A stretch of DNA of 64,000 nt, taken from assembly GCA_902601315.1 (NCBI GenBank), contig CACKMS010000003.1, positions 62,001 through 126,000 of the forward strand, written 5' to 3'. Origin of the DNA: an uncultured Pelagibacteraceae bacterium. GTDB lineage: Bacteria; Pseudomonadota; Alphaproteobacteria; Pelagibacterales; Pelagibacteraceae. The position numbers and the translations under genes were made by a program. Every line of letters starts with the position of its first letter. Positions within the stretch are counted from its first letter, which is position 1. Below are positions 31,986 through 41,821 of the stretch, in pieces. The notes under the pieces are model-generated. The model made no database searches, had not been told where the DNA came from, and worked only from the letters and a program-made list of their open reading frames with translations.

Positions 31986-33879
31986 TTTTAACGATACTAA
32001 ATTTTTATCTCTCATATTATTAGGAATTTGTTTATTGTCTATTTCAGAAAATGTATCACTTGTTAATAAGATATTTTGGGGAATAACATCGATTATAAGT
32101 ATTTTAATTAATAGGATAGATTTTAAGTTTAAAAGTTTTTTACTATCAATTTATGCAATTGGATTACTTTATATCCAATTTATATTTAACCAATATATAT
32201 TTTCTGAGGAATTTTTCATAAATTGTATAGGAGTTTTATTAATTGTTAAATATGCAGAATTAAATAATAAAAATAATCTTTTATCTTATAATTTAATTTG
32301 CATGGTGCTTAGTGTAGTAAGTTTGATCAGCGGCCAAGACATTTTGAGTTCATTAATTTCATTATCAATTATCGTTTTATTAGTGATCAATATGTATTTA
32401 ATTCAACAAAAAGAAGTAATGGATTTTAATTTTAAAAATATATTAAAATATTTAGGCTTTGGTCTAAGTATTTTTCCATTTATTATTATTTTTTATTTAA
32501 TTTTTCCAAGAGCCGAAATAAATTTTAGATTGTTTGATCCATCTAAAAGTTCACTTGGAATTCCTGACTCTATTAATCTTGGATCTTTTGAAAATTTTGC
32601 AAATTCAGATGAAAAAGTTTTCACATTAGTGAACAAAAATTTTAAAAAGCAGGATCTTTATTTTAGGGTAAAAATATTTGATTATATGGAAGAGGATAAA
32701 TCTTGGCGAACATCATCACCCCTGTATCTTTATAATAATTACAAAAACTCATATAAAATAACCAATGCAAAGGCCATAGATATAAAATATCAGGTAATAC
32801 TAAATCCTCATAAAAAAAAATGGATACCAGCCTTAAACAATTCAAGATTAGCAAAACAAAATGTTAGGATTGGGGAGGATCCTTTTAATCAAACATATAA
32901 AAGTTTAGATCCAATTGATCGAAAGATACAAATAGAATTTCAAAAGTATGATGCTGATTATAGAATTGGTGAAGAACTTTTAGAATATTATACTTTATTG
33001 CCAAAATCGGTTTCAAAAGAATTAATAGATTGGGTGAAAAATAATAAACAATCTAAATCTAATATAGAATATCTAAATCATATTTTAAATACTTTTTCAG
33101 ATGGTTCTTATTATTACAATTTAAGTCCTGTAAATAATTCACAAAATAGTTATGCAGATTTTTTCTTAAGAGGCAAAGAGGGATACTGTGAATATTTTGC
33201 TGGAACATTAGTTTTGCTTTCAAGATTAGCTAACATACCTAGTAGAATTGTATCTGGGTATTATGGTGGTGAATTAAATACAGTTGGCGATTTTTATGTT
33301 TTTAGGCAACAAGATGCTCATGCATGGGTAGAAGTTTGGATAAATGGGAAAGGGTGGACTCAAATAGACCCAACCTCAGTTATACCAGGTTCAAATATAA
33401 GAAATAGCTATAATAATTTATTTAATAATACAGAGGAGAACACAACTTCACTATTTACACTAAAAGCTTTTCAAAACTTAAAATATTTTTTCAACTATGC
33501 AGACTTTGTGTGGACCAAACATTTATTATCCTATGACAACAATAAAAGAAAATCATTTATAAAAGAAATTACGAATTTAAGATTTTCAAATATTTTTTAT
33601 TTGATTTTTGCACCTTTCATAATTTATATGGTATTAAGATTATATTTCAAAATCAACAAAGCAAATATTTTAAAATGGATGTTAAATTATATTATTTTGA
33701 TAAGTAAAAAACAAAAAAAAATTTTGAATTCAGACACACATCAAGAAATATATAATAAACTTAAACAAGATTATCAGGAAAAATATGAATCATTTTTTAA
33801 CCTTTATGAAAGCTTTAGATATCAAAATAAAAAAATTGAATTGATAAAGATATTTAGAACTTTCATTTCAGCAAAATAA
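31972..33879 (+). CDS. TgpA-like membrane transglutaminase (DUF3488-transglutaminase core)
   Basis: A 635-residue membrane protein. The N-terminal third holds about six membrane helices (the DUF3488/TgpA part). A periplasmic loop carries a transglutaminase-like core with Cys in EGYCEYFAGTLVLLSRLANI, His in DAHAWVEVW and Asp in WTQIDPTS, the expected catalytic triad. A final membrane segment lies near residues 545-560, followed by a cytoplasmic tail. MoxR-DUF58-TgpA operons are common in bacteria and in Pseudomonas are needed for viability. Placement between pilD and pilY1 raises the possibility of a pilus-related envelope role, which is inference. Confidence 0.9.
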   Translation: MSKINFNDTKFLSLILLGICLLSISENVSLVNKIFWGITSIISILINRIDFKFKSFLLSIYAIGLLYIQFIFNQYIFSEEFFINCIGVLLIVKYAELNNKNNLLSYNLICMVLSVVSLISGQDILSSLISLSIIVLLVINMYLIQQKEVMDFNFKNILKYLGFGLSIFPFIIIFYLIFPRAEINFRLFDPSKSSLGIPDSINLGSFENFANSDEKVFTLVNKNFKKQDLYFRVKIFDYMEEDKSWRTSSPLYLYNNYKNSYKITNAKAIDIKYQVILNPHKKKWIPALNNSRLAKQNVRIGEDPFNQTYKSLDPIDRKIQIEFQKYDADYRIGEELLEYYTLLPKSVSKELIDWVKNNKQSKSNIEYLNHILNTFSDGSYYYNLSPVNNSQNSYADFFLRGKEGYCEYFAGTLVLLSRLANIPSRIVSGYYGGELNTVGDFYVFRQQDAHAWVEVWINGKGWTQIDPTSVIPGSNIRNSYNNLFNNTEENTTSLFTLKAFQNLKYFFNYADFVWTKHLLSYDNNKRKSFIKEITNLRFSNIFYLIFAPFIIYMVLRLYFKINKANILKWMLNYIILISKKQKKILNSDTHQEIYNKLKQDYQEKYESFFNLYESFRYQNKKIELIKIFRTFISAK

Positions 33880-33884
33880 TTTAA

Positions 33885-34637
33885 ATGAAAAAACTTATTT
33901 CAGTATTAATTATTATTTTTTTAATAATTTATGTTCTAGTTGAATTTATAGGCGATAGTATAATAAAAAGTTCTTTAGAAAGTAATTTATCTAATTCTTT
34001 AAAAAGAGAGACTAAAATTGATGACCTAAGCATTGGGTATCTAAGCGGTAAAGCTGAAATTAAAAATTTAAAAATAAGTAACAAAGACCTTCCTGGTATT
34101 CTATTAGAAATAAAAAATGCATCTGCAAAATTAAGCACAACATCAATTTTTAGTAATAGAATTGAAATTGATGAAATTATTTTAGATGGAATTGATTTAA
34201 ATTATTATTTCAATCTAAATAAAAACTTAAAAGTTGAAGATAATGTAAAATCAATAAAAGAAAACCTGAACAAGAGTGACAAAAAGGCTTCAAGCTCGAA
34301 GGAATTTATTGTTAAAAAATTAGACTTAAAAAATTTTAAAATTTCAGCAAACTCTGAGAATTTAAATTTTAACCAGCAAATAAGTCTTAAAGATATGAGC
34401 TTTAATAATGTAGGAAACACTGAAGACAGTAAAAATTACAAGACTGTTTTAAAAGACCTCTTTGATAAGGCTTTAAAATCAGTCAAAAATAAAGCGTTAT
34501 CCAGCGATGTTAGCAATTCTTTAGATAAAATAAAGAATATTGATGAACAAAAAATTAAAGAAAAAATAAAAAAGGAGATAGATGCTAATAAAGATAAAGT
34601 AAAAAATAAGCTAAAAAAGTTATTTAATAATGATTAA
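33885..34637 (+). CDS. AsmA-like membrane-anchored protein of unknown function
   Basis: A 250-residue protein with one N-terminal membrane anchor (about residues 4-23). A region resembling the start of AsmA/DUF748-type proteins follows (SGKAEIKNLKISNKDLPG, then EIDEIILDGIDLNYYFNLN). It ends in a long, Lys-rich, probably coiled-coil tail. Similar proteins sit at the envelope and are linked to lipid or membrane homeostasis, but I cannot assign a role. It follows the transglutaminase gene after five bases and converges on pilY1, overlapping its end by four bases. Confidence 0.7.
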   Translation: MKKLISVLIIIFLIIYVLVEFIGDSIIKSSLESNLSNSLKRETKIDDLSIGYLSGKAEIKNLKISNKDLPGILLEIKNASAKLSTTSIFSNRIEIDEIILDGIDLNYYFNLNKNLKVEDNVKSIKENLNKSDKKASSSKEFIVKKLDLKNFKISANSENLNFNQQISLKDMSFNNVGNTEDSKNYKTVLKDLFDKALKSVKNKALSSDVSNSLDKIKNIDEQKIKEKIKKEIDANKDKVKNKLKKLFNND

Positions 34638-37600
34638 AAGTTTACATCTCTCCAAGAATTTCTAAAGCTATCTATATCAGATTCTCCTGTATCTATAACT
34701 ACAAGATCCGTTTTTTCTTGTTCAGATTTACCAGCTATATTTGCAAACAATTTATTTGCAAATACCACGAGTCTTGAAAGCACACCTTTACCTACTGCTT
34801 TACAGGTTTTTCCAGTGAAGACCTCTCCATCAACTGTTTGGCTTTTAAGAGATTTATTTTCATTTAATTGTTTTGAAACGTTAGTTCCACACTCATCATC
34901 AACTGCACATATCAGTGCAAGACCCAAACTACATCTATTTTTCGATACAGATGGTTCAAAAATAGGGAAGTATACCAATCCGTTTGACAATGTTGGCTCA
35001 GCAGTTATTTTTTGACTAGAAGGTAATTTTATAAACCAGCCATGGTCTTTCGTTGCTCTTGCTTTCCTGCTTACCGCTTTAGTTGTAAGTGGACATTTAA
35101 CACCGGTGGTATCATCTGTAGTATCCATGCATTTTTCAAGTCCATGAAGTATAGTTGTGGATCTTTGAGGTGAATGAAATTTTGGATAAAACTTATCTCT
35201 AAACCCAAACATAATATTATCAAGTTTTGTATCTTTAAACGTTAATCTTTCATAATCGCCAGTACCCGAAAAAAGCCACAAATTTTTAGATGTTTTTCCA
35301 ATTCCTGCATCCATAGAGTGATATTGGTACCGTCCATTTTCTTTGCTAGCCTCTATCGACAGAATAGTTGATTGATCATAAAGTTTAATGGCACTCCCTG
35401 CTGCATCCACTTTCATATTAGTCAAATTAAATTTGGTAATCTTTCCTTCAAAATCATTTGTGTAGACAAGTGCTCCTGTAAACTTTATTCCTCTTGCAGT
35501 ATCTGAAGTAATGACAACAGGACTTCCAGGTATCGAATTTACAATATCAATATTTTTATCATCTAACACTTCAATTACCTTCTCTACTTTGCCTGGAGTT
35601 ATTGTATCTTCTAGATTAATAACAAATAAAGCTGATCCTACTCCATCATTTCTACCACCATACCCACCTCCCATAACGGCGACATAAATATCATCAAGAA
35701 TATTTGTGTCTCCTGCACCTGTATTGGGTAATCTAAATATTCTAGGAGCTGACCAAGTTTCTCCCAATTCTCTATAATTATACTCTGCTGGAAGATTTTG
35801 ACTTAAGCTTTGAGTTGCAGCTCTTGTCAATTTAATAATAAGAGTATCTTGAGATTGAGCTTTATCACCATTTGCTTGAAAAAATAATTGGTCTGGTAAA
35901 GTTATTTCAGTTTTACCTGAAGATGCGATATTAACAGTAAAGTTTTTTTCAATTTTATTATTTATCGAAATAATTAAATCAGATTTTTGAACACCTACAA
36001 CTGGAAAAGTCCACGTTTTACTTTCATAACATGATGTGGTTGTATCTGCCTTACACTCATCATCAATACTGTTGTTATTATTATAATTATCTTGAACTGT
36101 AATACTTTCTTCCATATCAATTATTGAATAAGTATCATCAATGTACTCGTATTCTGAATGAGTGCCTAAATGGTTCATTACATGAACTGTATTTTTAATA
36201 TGGTCATTATAAACACTGTATAAATGAAGCGGTTTATCAGGTTTTGTTATATCAAGAACAGAAAAACCATTTCCACCTCTGCCATAAGGCACCATTAATA
36301 TAGTGTGCCATTGTTTTCCAGATCCAAGAGGACTTTTAAAAAACATGTCGTGTACTACTGGAGATCCGTCCACTCCATAAATTGCATTAGTTCCCCCTTT
36401 TTGTTTTGCAAGTTCATTGTTCAAATTTTCGTTCACCATAAGGGGTATTTTTGGCATTATAAATGGAGGTATGAATGCCCATTTTTCAATACCTGTTTTA
36501 CTATCAATTGAATGTAACATGCCATCATTACCTCCAACATAAATTCTCTCTTCTCTTGTTCTTAAAGATTTGGCCCAAGCATCATAATTATTAATAGATC
36601 TCCAATAAGCTTCTTGGTTACTCGATGAAAACGATGTTTCAGCAGAAGGTGCTCCTACGATTACCATTTCAGAATGAAATATATCTCCTAAATAACGTTT
36701 TCTTCCTTTTGTAATTATTTTTCCATTTTTATCGACAGTTGGTGGTCCTGTTCTTATTTCGTTTAATAAACAATCTCCGTCGTAATCAAAATAATCTTGT
36801 CCTCTAGAAAAACTTATTAAACCTTTAACATCATCATCATTTCCATCTGCAATAGTTGCAACACTATCTCCTTTTGCGCTACAACGTGTATTACCTGTTA
36901 CACCTGCAACTCTTGGTGTATCCCTATGATAATCACCAACTTCATTACCAAATAATCCAAGTTGAGATTGAATTAATAATGAATTAGCTTCAGTATAATT
37001 GTTATAATCAGTTTTGTAATCAGTACCTGGAATTTCACCCCATATTTTTCTTGAACCAGGAGATGGTATCACATCTGAAGCATTCCAGTTAGATGGATCT
37101 TTTTCATCAACAACACCTTCTTTAGATATTGCAGTTCTTGTTAGTGAACCTTGCCATTCCTCATTTTGCTTATATTTAAATTGTGCTTGGAATAATGATC
37201 CACCTTCTTCAATTGTTGCGGTAATTGCTGGAGCAGTAAAGGCTAATTTGTCAGCAATTACAGATCTAATTGCAGCACCCAATTGTGCTTTTAATTGATC
37301 TGTTGTGTCTGCTTTTATTACTCTGTCTGTTCCACCTGCTTTTGCAATTGCATTAAATGCTCTTATTCCACCTGGGCTAATTCCACCTCCATAAGCTACA
37401 GTAAAAGTTTTGATTTTCTTTTTTAGAAGATTTTTTGTTTTTGTTATTGCAGCTGCTTGATTGTACCAGTCTCCATCACCAATTACGATTACATAAGATC
37501 CTTGACACGGGCTGTTTTTATCTATGGGGCTTTCTGATTTATGATTGTAGTATTGTTCTGCAATTGTTGCCCAGGTATTTGCATCAGTACCACCACCTGG

Positions 37601-39073
37601 TCTGACACTTTTAATATAATTGTTAATTTTATTAGCACCGTTTCTATCCACTTTAACTTTTAAACAATTTTGACCGTCACAAGGATCTGCTTGATCTTTC
37701 GCTGTATCCCATTTTGTATAACCTAAGCCACCCGTAGAAGGTTTCCAGCACCAATAATTATATCTTGCTAACCAGTGACTTGCTGTCAACCAACTTGGGT
37801 TTCCAATATAAGATCTGCATCTTTTATAATTATTATTACGTTTATAGTAACTGTACCATATTGTGTTACTTGCATCATGAGACCAGTATCCAAATCCAAA
37901 ATTAACTGAAGAGACTAAACTACTGTCTGTTACTAAAGATTGAATGGCTTGATGAGCACCTGACATTCTTGATTGTGCTGCTCTATACCCTGAACGCCCA
38001 TGATAATTCAAATTAAGGTCAAATGTTTGTATTGAGAAATTATTAGTTTCTGCAACAAATATTCTGTTTAAAGAAGGATCAATTGTAATATCTCTTGGGA
38101 AGTTGAAGCGGATAGCTGATTTTGAAGTTGGATTATAATTGCCACCAAGTCGTCCATATCTACCCACTCTTTCCTGTGTAAAACTAACATTAGTACCACT
38201 ACTTGAGTTTAAAGTAACTTTATGAAGTGCGTGGTTTGAGTATGAAGTGAAATAAATTATATTTTCGTTTGTAGGATGGCTTGCTATTGCAGTCGAAGTT
38301 CTTATATCATAGAAATATGCACTTTGAAAAAATTTGCTATTATTTGGACAATTCATTCCACTTCTAGAGAATTTCTTTACATAATAAGATCTTGCAAAAA
38401 CTAAATTACCAGATGCATCAACCGTAAATCTTACACCGTTACCATATCCAGAGTTATGAATATCATTTCGTAGTTCACCGCTAGTTGAACATTCTTTTTT
38501 AGCACCAGTAGCAGAGTCGTATAAAAAAATTTCTCTTGAATACTTGTCAATAACAATTATCACATCGTTGTGTTTTTTTATTGTTAATCTAGAGTTTCTA
38601 TGAAAACCACCTTTAATTTGAGTAAGTACACCTGATGAAGTATTTACTCTACAAAGAGTACCATTACTTCTATAAGTTCGTTTTCCTGAAAAATATATAT
38701 GACCGTCATGATGAAGGATACTGGTATTTCCATAATTTGTAGAACAATTATTATTTCTTACACTATAAGTTACTCTTTTTTGAACGATGGCAGTTCTAGC
38801 GTTACTTCCGTGATCAACTCCCACTAATTGATTATTATTATTTGAAATATAGTTTCCAGTATTTTCGATCAACGCAATTGACTGAGGTCTTCCTATATTT
38901 GCACCGCTATAAGATGAAACACTCATACTACCAGACTTGTCTAATAAAATTAAAACATTAGCAGGAACATCTGCTACTCCTGAACCAGGTGGTAAAGCTT
39001 TTGAATAAGAATTAGAAATTACAAAAGGAAAAATTAAAAAAATAGAGACTAATAATATTGAAATTTTTTTCAT
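34634..39073 (-). CDS. pilY1: PilY1/PilC-type pilus tip adhesin with split VWA domain
   Basis: A 1479-residue secreted protein with signal peptide (cleavage near residue 25). It opens a VWA domain at residues 38-51 with the MIDAS motif DKSGSMS (Asp45, Ser47, Ser49). A stretch of about 320 residues resembling a beta-propeller follows, including FPRDITIDPSLNRIFVAETN. The VWA fold resumes near residue 370 (SGAHQAIQSLV) and VIVIGDGDW near 528. The C-terminal half is the PilY1 propeller (RIYVGGNDGMLHSIDSKTG; VPYGRGGNGFSVLDI) with a calcium-type loop DYDGDCLLNE. PilY1 proteins are tip adhesins and mechanosensors that promote pilus assembly. It follows the small secreted-protein gene with no gap. 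Confidence 0.93.
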   Translation of the reverse strand: MKKISILLVSIFLIFPFVISNSYSKALPPGSGVADVPANVLILLDKSGSMSVSSYSGANIGRPQSIALIENTGNYISNNNNQLVGVDHGSNARTAIVQKRVTYSVRNNNCSTNYGNTSILHHDGHIYFSGKRTYRSNGTLCRVNTSSGVLTQIKGGFHRNSRLTIKKHNDVIIVIDKYSREIFLYDSATGAKKECSTSGELRNDIHNSGYGNGVRFTVDASGNLVFARSYYVKKFSRSGMNCPNNSKFFQSAYFYDIRTSTAIASHPTNENIIYFTSYSNHALHKVTLNSSSGTNVSFTQERVGRYGRLGGNYNPTSKSAIRFNFPRDITIDPSLNRIFVAETNNFSIQTFDLNLNYHGRSGYRAAQSRMSGAHQAIQSLVTDSSLVSSVNFGFGYWSHDASNTIWYSYYKRNNNYKRCRSYIGNPSWLTASHWLARYNYWCWKPSTGGLGYTKWDTAKDQADPCDGQNCLKVKVDRNGANKINNYIKSVRPGGGTDANTWATIAEQYYNHKSESPIDKNSPCQGSYVIVIGDGDWYNQAAAITKTKNLLKKKIKTFTVAYGGGISPGGIRAFNAIAKAGGTDRVIKADTTDQLKAQLGAAIRSVIADKLAFTAPAITATIEEGGSLFQAQFKYKQNEEWQGSLTRTAISKEGVVDEKDPSNWNASDVIPSPGSRKIWGEIPGTDYKTDYNNYTEANSLLIQSQLGLFGNEVGDYHRDTPRVAGVTGNTRCSAKGDSVATIADGNDDDVKGLISFSRGQDYFDYDGDCLLNEIRTGPPTVDKNGKIITKGRKRYLGDIFHSEMVIVGAPSAETSFSSSNQEAYWRSINNYDAWAKSLRTREERIYVGGNDGMLHSIDSKTGIEKWAFIPPFIMPKIPLMVNENLNNELAKQKGGTNAIYGVDGSPVVHDMFFKSPLGSGKQWHTILMVPYGRGGNGFSVLDITKPDKPLHLYSVYNDHIKNTVHVMNHLGTHSEYEYIDDTYSIIDMEESITVQDNYNNNNSIDDECKADTTTSCYESKTWTFPVVGVQKSDLIISINNKIEKNFTVNIASSGKTEITLPDQLFFQANGDKAQSQDTLIIKLTRAATQSLSQNLPAEYNYRELGETWSAPRIFRLPNTGAGDTNILDDIYVAVMGGGYGGRNDGVGSALFVINLEDTITPGKVEKVIEVLDDKNIDIVNSIPGSPVVITSDTARGIKFTGALVYTNDFEGKITKFNLTNMKVDAAGSAIKLYDQSTILSIEASKENGRYQYHSMDAGIGKTSKNLWLFSGTGDYERLTFKDTKLDNIMFGFRDKFYPKFHSPQRSTTILHGLEKCMDTTDDTTGVKCPLTTKAVSRKARATKDHGWFIKLPSSQKITAEPTLSNGLVYFPIFEPSVSKNRCSLGLALICAVDDECGTNVSKQLNENKSLKSQTVDGEVFTGKTCKAVGKGVLSRLVVFANKLFANIAGKSEQEKTDLVVIDTGESDIDSFRNSWRDVNF

Positions 39074-39619
39074 CTAACTTTCATCTGGGTCTTCGCCCAT
39101 CTCCATCAAACTTTTATGTCGACTAAGCTGATCCCAGTACTTATCATTTGAAATATAGATTTCCTCTTCCCAAACATCTTTGTTAAGAGCTCTTTGGTAT
39201 ACAATATATTTATTTGCTCTTTCCCATATAATAAAATTATTAAAATTTTGGGGATTGCTACCAGTATCAAAATCACCATAAATTCTTTTTGCATAATTCA
39301 TTAATTTTAAACTATCAGTTGCTGAATTATCTATTGTGTTATCGACATAAAATCTGATTGCCATCAATTTTTTTTCTAAAAAAATATGCTTAATTATGAA
39401 TTGATCGTTAAAGTTATCACTTGAACATATATCTGGTGCAAAAATATCAACTTCAGCATATCCTGTTTCATTTTCTGGAAATTCACCAAATTCTTTTTCG
39501 TCAGATTTTTTATATTCTTCACCAAGATCCATAATAAATTTACACTTGGCTTCTACGTAAGAAAAATTTAATAAGATTAACAGTATTGGTAAAATGAACT
39601 TTAAGAGTAATTTATTCAT
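39074..39619 (-). CDS. Small secreted protein of unknown function in the pilus locus
   Basis: A 181-residue protein with a signal peptide ending near YVEA-K (about residue 25) and a mostly acidic mature part with two cysteines. I recognise no domain. It ends one base before the pilY1 start, and it has its own promoter-like region: TATAAT on the minus strand at 39666-39661 with the shared TTGACCC element 17 bases further upstream. A plausible inference is a periplasmic partner or chaperone for the very large PilY1. Confidence 0.7.
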   Translation of the reverse strand: MNKLLLKFILPILLILLNFSYVEAKCKFIMDLGEEYKKSDEKEFGEFPENETGYAEVDIFAPDICSSDNFNDQFIIKHIFLEKKLMAIRFYVDNTIDNSATDSLKLMNYAKRIYGDFDTGSNPQNFNNFIIWERANKYIVYQRALNKDVWEEEIYISNDKYWDQLSRHKSLMEMGEDPDES

Positions 39620-39660
39620 TATAATTATTTTAAATCAATCATATTAAATTAAAAAGCGTC

Positions 39661-39696
39661 ATTATAGTCTGGAGGTCACCATTTTGACCCAATTTA
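39661..39696 (-). promoter_or_regulatory. Pilus-locus element 1 and -10 box upstream of the small secreted gene/pilY1
   Basis: TTTGACCCAATTTA lies at 39683-39696 on the plus strand. Read in the direction of transcription (minus), TTGGGTCAA is followed after 17 bases by a perfect TATAAT (39666-39661), with the gene start 42 bases later. There is no good -35 hexamer. The element therefore occupies the -35 position, as expected for an activator-dependent promoter. Confidence 0.6.
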
Positions 39697-39717
39697 ACAT
39701 ATTTCGCAAAATACTAA

Positions 39718-40404
39718 TTATTTAGGTAGAACAATCGTACTTTCTAAAGCAACTATTATCTTACCACTATCGAAGTTACCACAACCATAAACTCTATAAG
39801 CCATCCCATCTGAACTTGCATCTGTTGCATCTTTTTTGATACTTGTCCCTGAGCCTTTAAATGGAGCCGATCCAACTCTGGTCATAAAATATTCATATTT
39901 GAATTTTTGCATCCTTTTCTTTTCACGATTACTATCACCACTTTGAACAATTCCTGAGGTAAGAAAATCATAATAACTTTTACTTTCGTGTACATCAACA
40001 TTTGCAGTGCTAGTTGGAGTATCTGGATCTGGACCCCTTAAAACTTTAAAAGTTGATCTGTCAATATCTACATAACTATTAAAACATGATCTGATTGCAC
40101 TCGGGGCTACTGGTGGAGTTCCTGTTGCAAATAAACTTGTTGAATTTCCTACCAATTGTCTTTTAGAGGTATCTCTATCACCGTTTGCTTTGTAGGGTCC
40201 CAGGTATTGATTAATAATATATTTTTCTCCCTCCAACAAAGCGGTTTCTGCAACATAAAAAGTCTGCTGATACTCATCACTTAAATTATTACTTTGGTGG
40301 TCACTTGCAGAAATTACAATTAAAGCTCCACCCATTAAAGACATTGCCATTAATAAAACCAATGAAAGAACTAACGCAAAACCTTTTTCTTTTTTATTTG
40401 TCAT
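39718..40404 (-). CDS. pilX: PilX-like minor pilin
   Basis: A 228-residue protein with the PilX N-terminal pattern: a short Lys-rich leader ending in KG before FALVLSLVLLMAMSLMGGAL, then SDHQSNNLSDEYQQTFYVAETALLEGE. This lacks the usual Glu5 of major pilins, as PilX-type proteins often do. Minor pilins of this group prime pilus assembly together with PilV, PilW and PilY1. Its start overlaps the end of the pilW-like gene by four bases. Confidence 0.87.
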   Translation of the reverse strand: MTNKKEKGFALVLSLVLLMAMSLMGGALIVISASDHQSNNLSDEYQQTFYVAETALLEGEKYIINQYLGPYKANGDRDTSKRQLVGNSTSLFATGTPPVAPSAIRSCFNSYVDIDRSTFKVLRGPDPDTPTSTANVDVHESKSYYDFLTSGIVQSGDSNREKKRMQKFKYEYFMTRVGSAPFKGSGTSIKKDATDASSDGMAYRVYGCGNFDSGKIIVALESTIVLPK

Positions 40405-41279
40405 TGTTCAATTCCAACATTTCTTGCGTTAGCGGTTACTGTAATTATGTCTCTTAAATATCTATCCTCTTCTGATATGTCTCGCCCAGATGTTAAGGAG
40501 ATAATCTTTCGAATAGCTCCTGACCTTTTATCATCTCTATAAAAAGGTCTAGTTGATCTAACAATTAATCCAATATCAACTGTTCTAACATCGTATTCCT
40601 TACCAGAACTTGGTACAACTTGTGCATTTGTATACTTACCACTGCTATCTGCATCAATTCTTTTTCCATTTTCATCTAAAGGAACAAAAACCATATCTTG
40701 GACAAAATCTAAAACTTCCTCTCTGTCAAAAAGAGTGTCATCTGTTGAAAGTGCACTAAATTTGGAACCATCCCATTTTTCTCTAGCTTTCAAAACTTTA
40801 AAACCTTTTATTTCTTTATCTGTAAATGGATCAATTTTTGCAGATGCCTCACACCAATATTTAATTTTATATCTTGTATAAGTATATCTTTTGTCCTCAT
40901 CAGCAGTACTTTTATAATCAACACTTCCGTAAACAATTTCTAAAGTATCACATCCGACCTCTTCAAATTCTTTTGGAACTTTTGTTCCCGCATCACCAAA
41001 ACCCTTTCGTTTAGTAATCTTAATTGGTATATGAGAATCGTGAGCAGCAATATTGTCATTGAAATACTTATACCCAGCCATTCTTACTTCTCTTAAAATT
41101 TGACCAACAAGATCTCGACCTGCTTGTGAAATTTTTGCTCTATCAGTTACTTGTCTATAAGTACTATTCACAACTGAATAAGATGTAAACATAGCAGCCA
41201 TCATCAAGCTAGATATTACAATTGCAATTAAAATTTCTATTAAAGTAAGACCAGAAATTTTACTAAATTTCTTTTTCAT
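40401..41279 (-). CDS. pilW: PilW-like minor pilin
   Basis: A 292-residue prepilin-like protein. The leader MKKKFSKISG precedes LTLIEILIAIVISSLMMAAM, and Glu5 of the mature protein is present. The following QAGRDLVGQILREVRMAGYK is typical of PilW. The large C-terminal head (about 240 residues) fits PilW rather than a major pilin. It overlaps the genes on both sides by one to four bases. Confidence 0.87.
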   Translation of the reverse strand: MKKKFSKISGLTLIEILIAIVISSLMMAAMFTSYSVVNSTYRQVTDRAKISQAGRDLVGQILREVRMAGYKYFNDNIAAHDSHIPIKITKRKGFGDAGTKVPKEFEEVGCDTLEIVYGSVDYKSTADEDKRYTYTRYKIKYWCEASAKIDPFTDKEIKGFKVLKAREKWDGSKFSALSTDDTLFDREEVLDFVQDMVFVPLDENGKRIDADSSGKYTNAQVVPSSGKEYDVRTVDIGLIVRSTRPFYRDDKRSGAIRKIISLTSGRDISEEDRYLRDIITVTANARNVGIEQ

Positions 41280-41821
41280 TATTTTACTTGGAAATATAAA
41301 TATTTTGTCTTATTGCCACTATTCATATTAATTTCCATTCTTCCCACATAAACTTTGTCGTATGCTGTAGAATTACTTACTGGGCAACCCGTTTTGCACA
41401 TTAGATGCATGGTTAAAACTTTTTTATCTTTTGTTCCGTCAACGCATTTCAAAACGCCTTTTGATACTTTTGCATTCCATTTATTCCTTATATTATCTTC
41501 TGCAATGTTTGCAGATGGATTTGAATTAGATCCATCTGTACAAGTTTCAACTTTCCATTGATTGTCTTTTAATGCGTCCATGAAGGTTTTTGAGGCCTTT
41601 TCCTGTTTTTTATAAGCAAAAATATCCTCAGCAATTGTTCCTACAATATAGTTTGCCTTTGTTCTTTCACCAGAAACATCAATAGATCTTACTGAGTACT
41701 GTACCATTTGAAATACAGCCACAAAACCAATACCAATTATCGCTGTTGCAACAATAGCCTCCAACAAAGTTATACCCTTTTCTGAGTCTCTGTTTCTGTA
41801 TTTATTGGTTAATATAGTCAT
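41279..41821 (-). CDS. pilV: PilV-like minor pilin
   Basis: A 180-residue prepilin-like protein with a leader ending EKG before ITLLEAIVATAIIGIGFVAV. The ILLEAxVA-type pattern is typical of PilV. Cysteines in the C-terminal half (KCVDG, MCKTGC) may form disulfides in the periplasm. It overlaps the FimT-like gene upstream and the PilW-like gene downstream, so translation is coupled. Confidence 0.85.
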   Translation of the reverse strand: MTILTNKYRNRDSEKGITLLEAIVATAIIGIGFVAVFQMVQYSVRSIDVSGERTKANYIVGTIAEDIFAYKKQEKASKTFMDALKDNQWKVETCTDGSNSNPSANIAEDNIRNKWNAKVSKGVLKCVDGTKDKKVLTMHLMCKTGCPVSNSTAYDKVYVGRMEINMNSGNKTKYLYFQVK

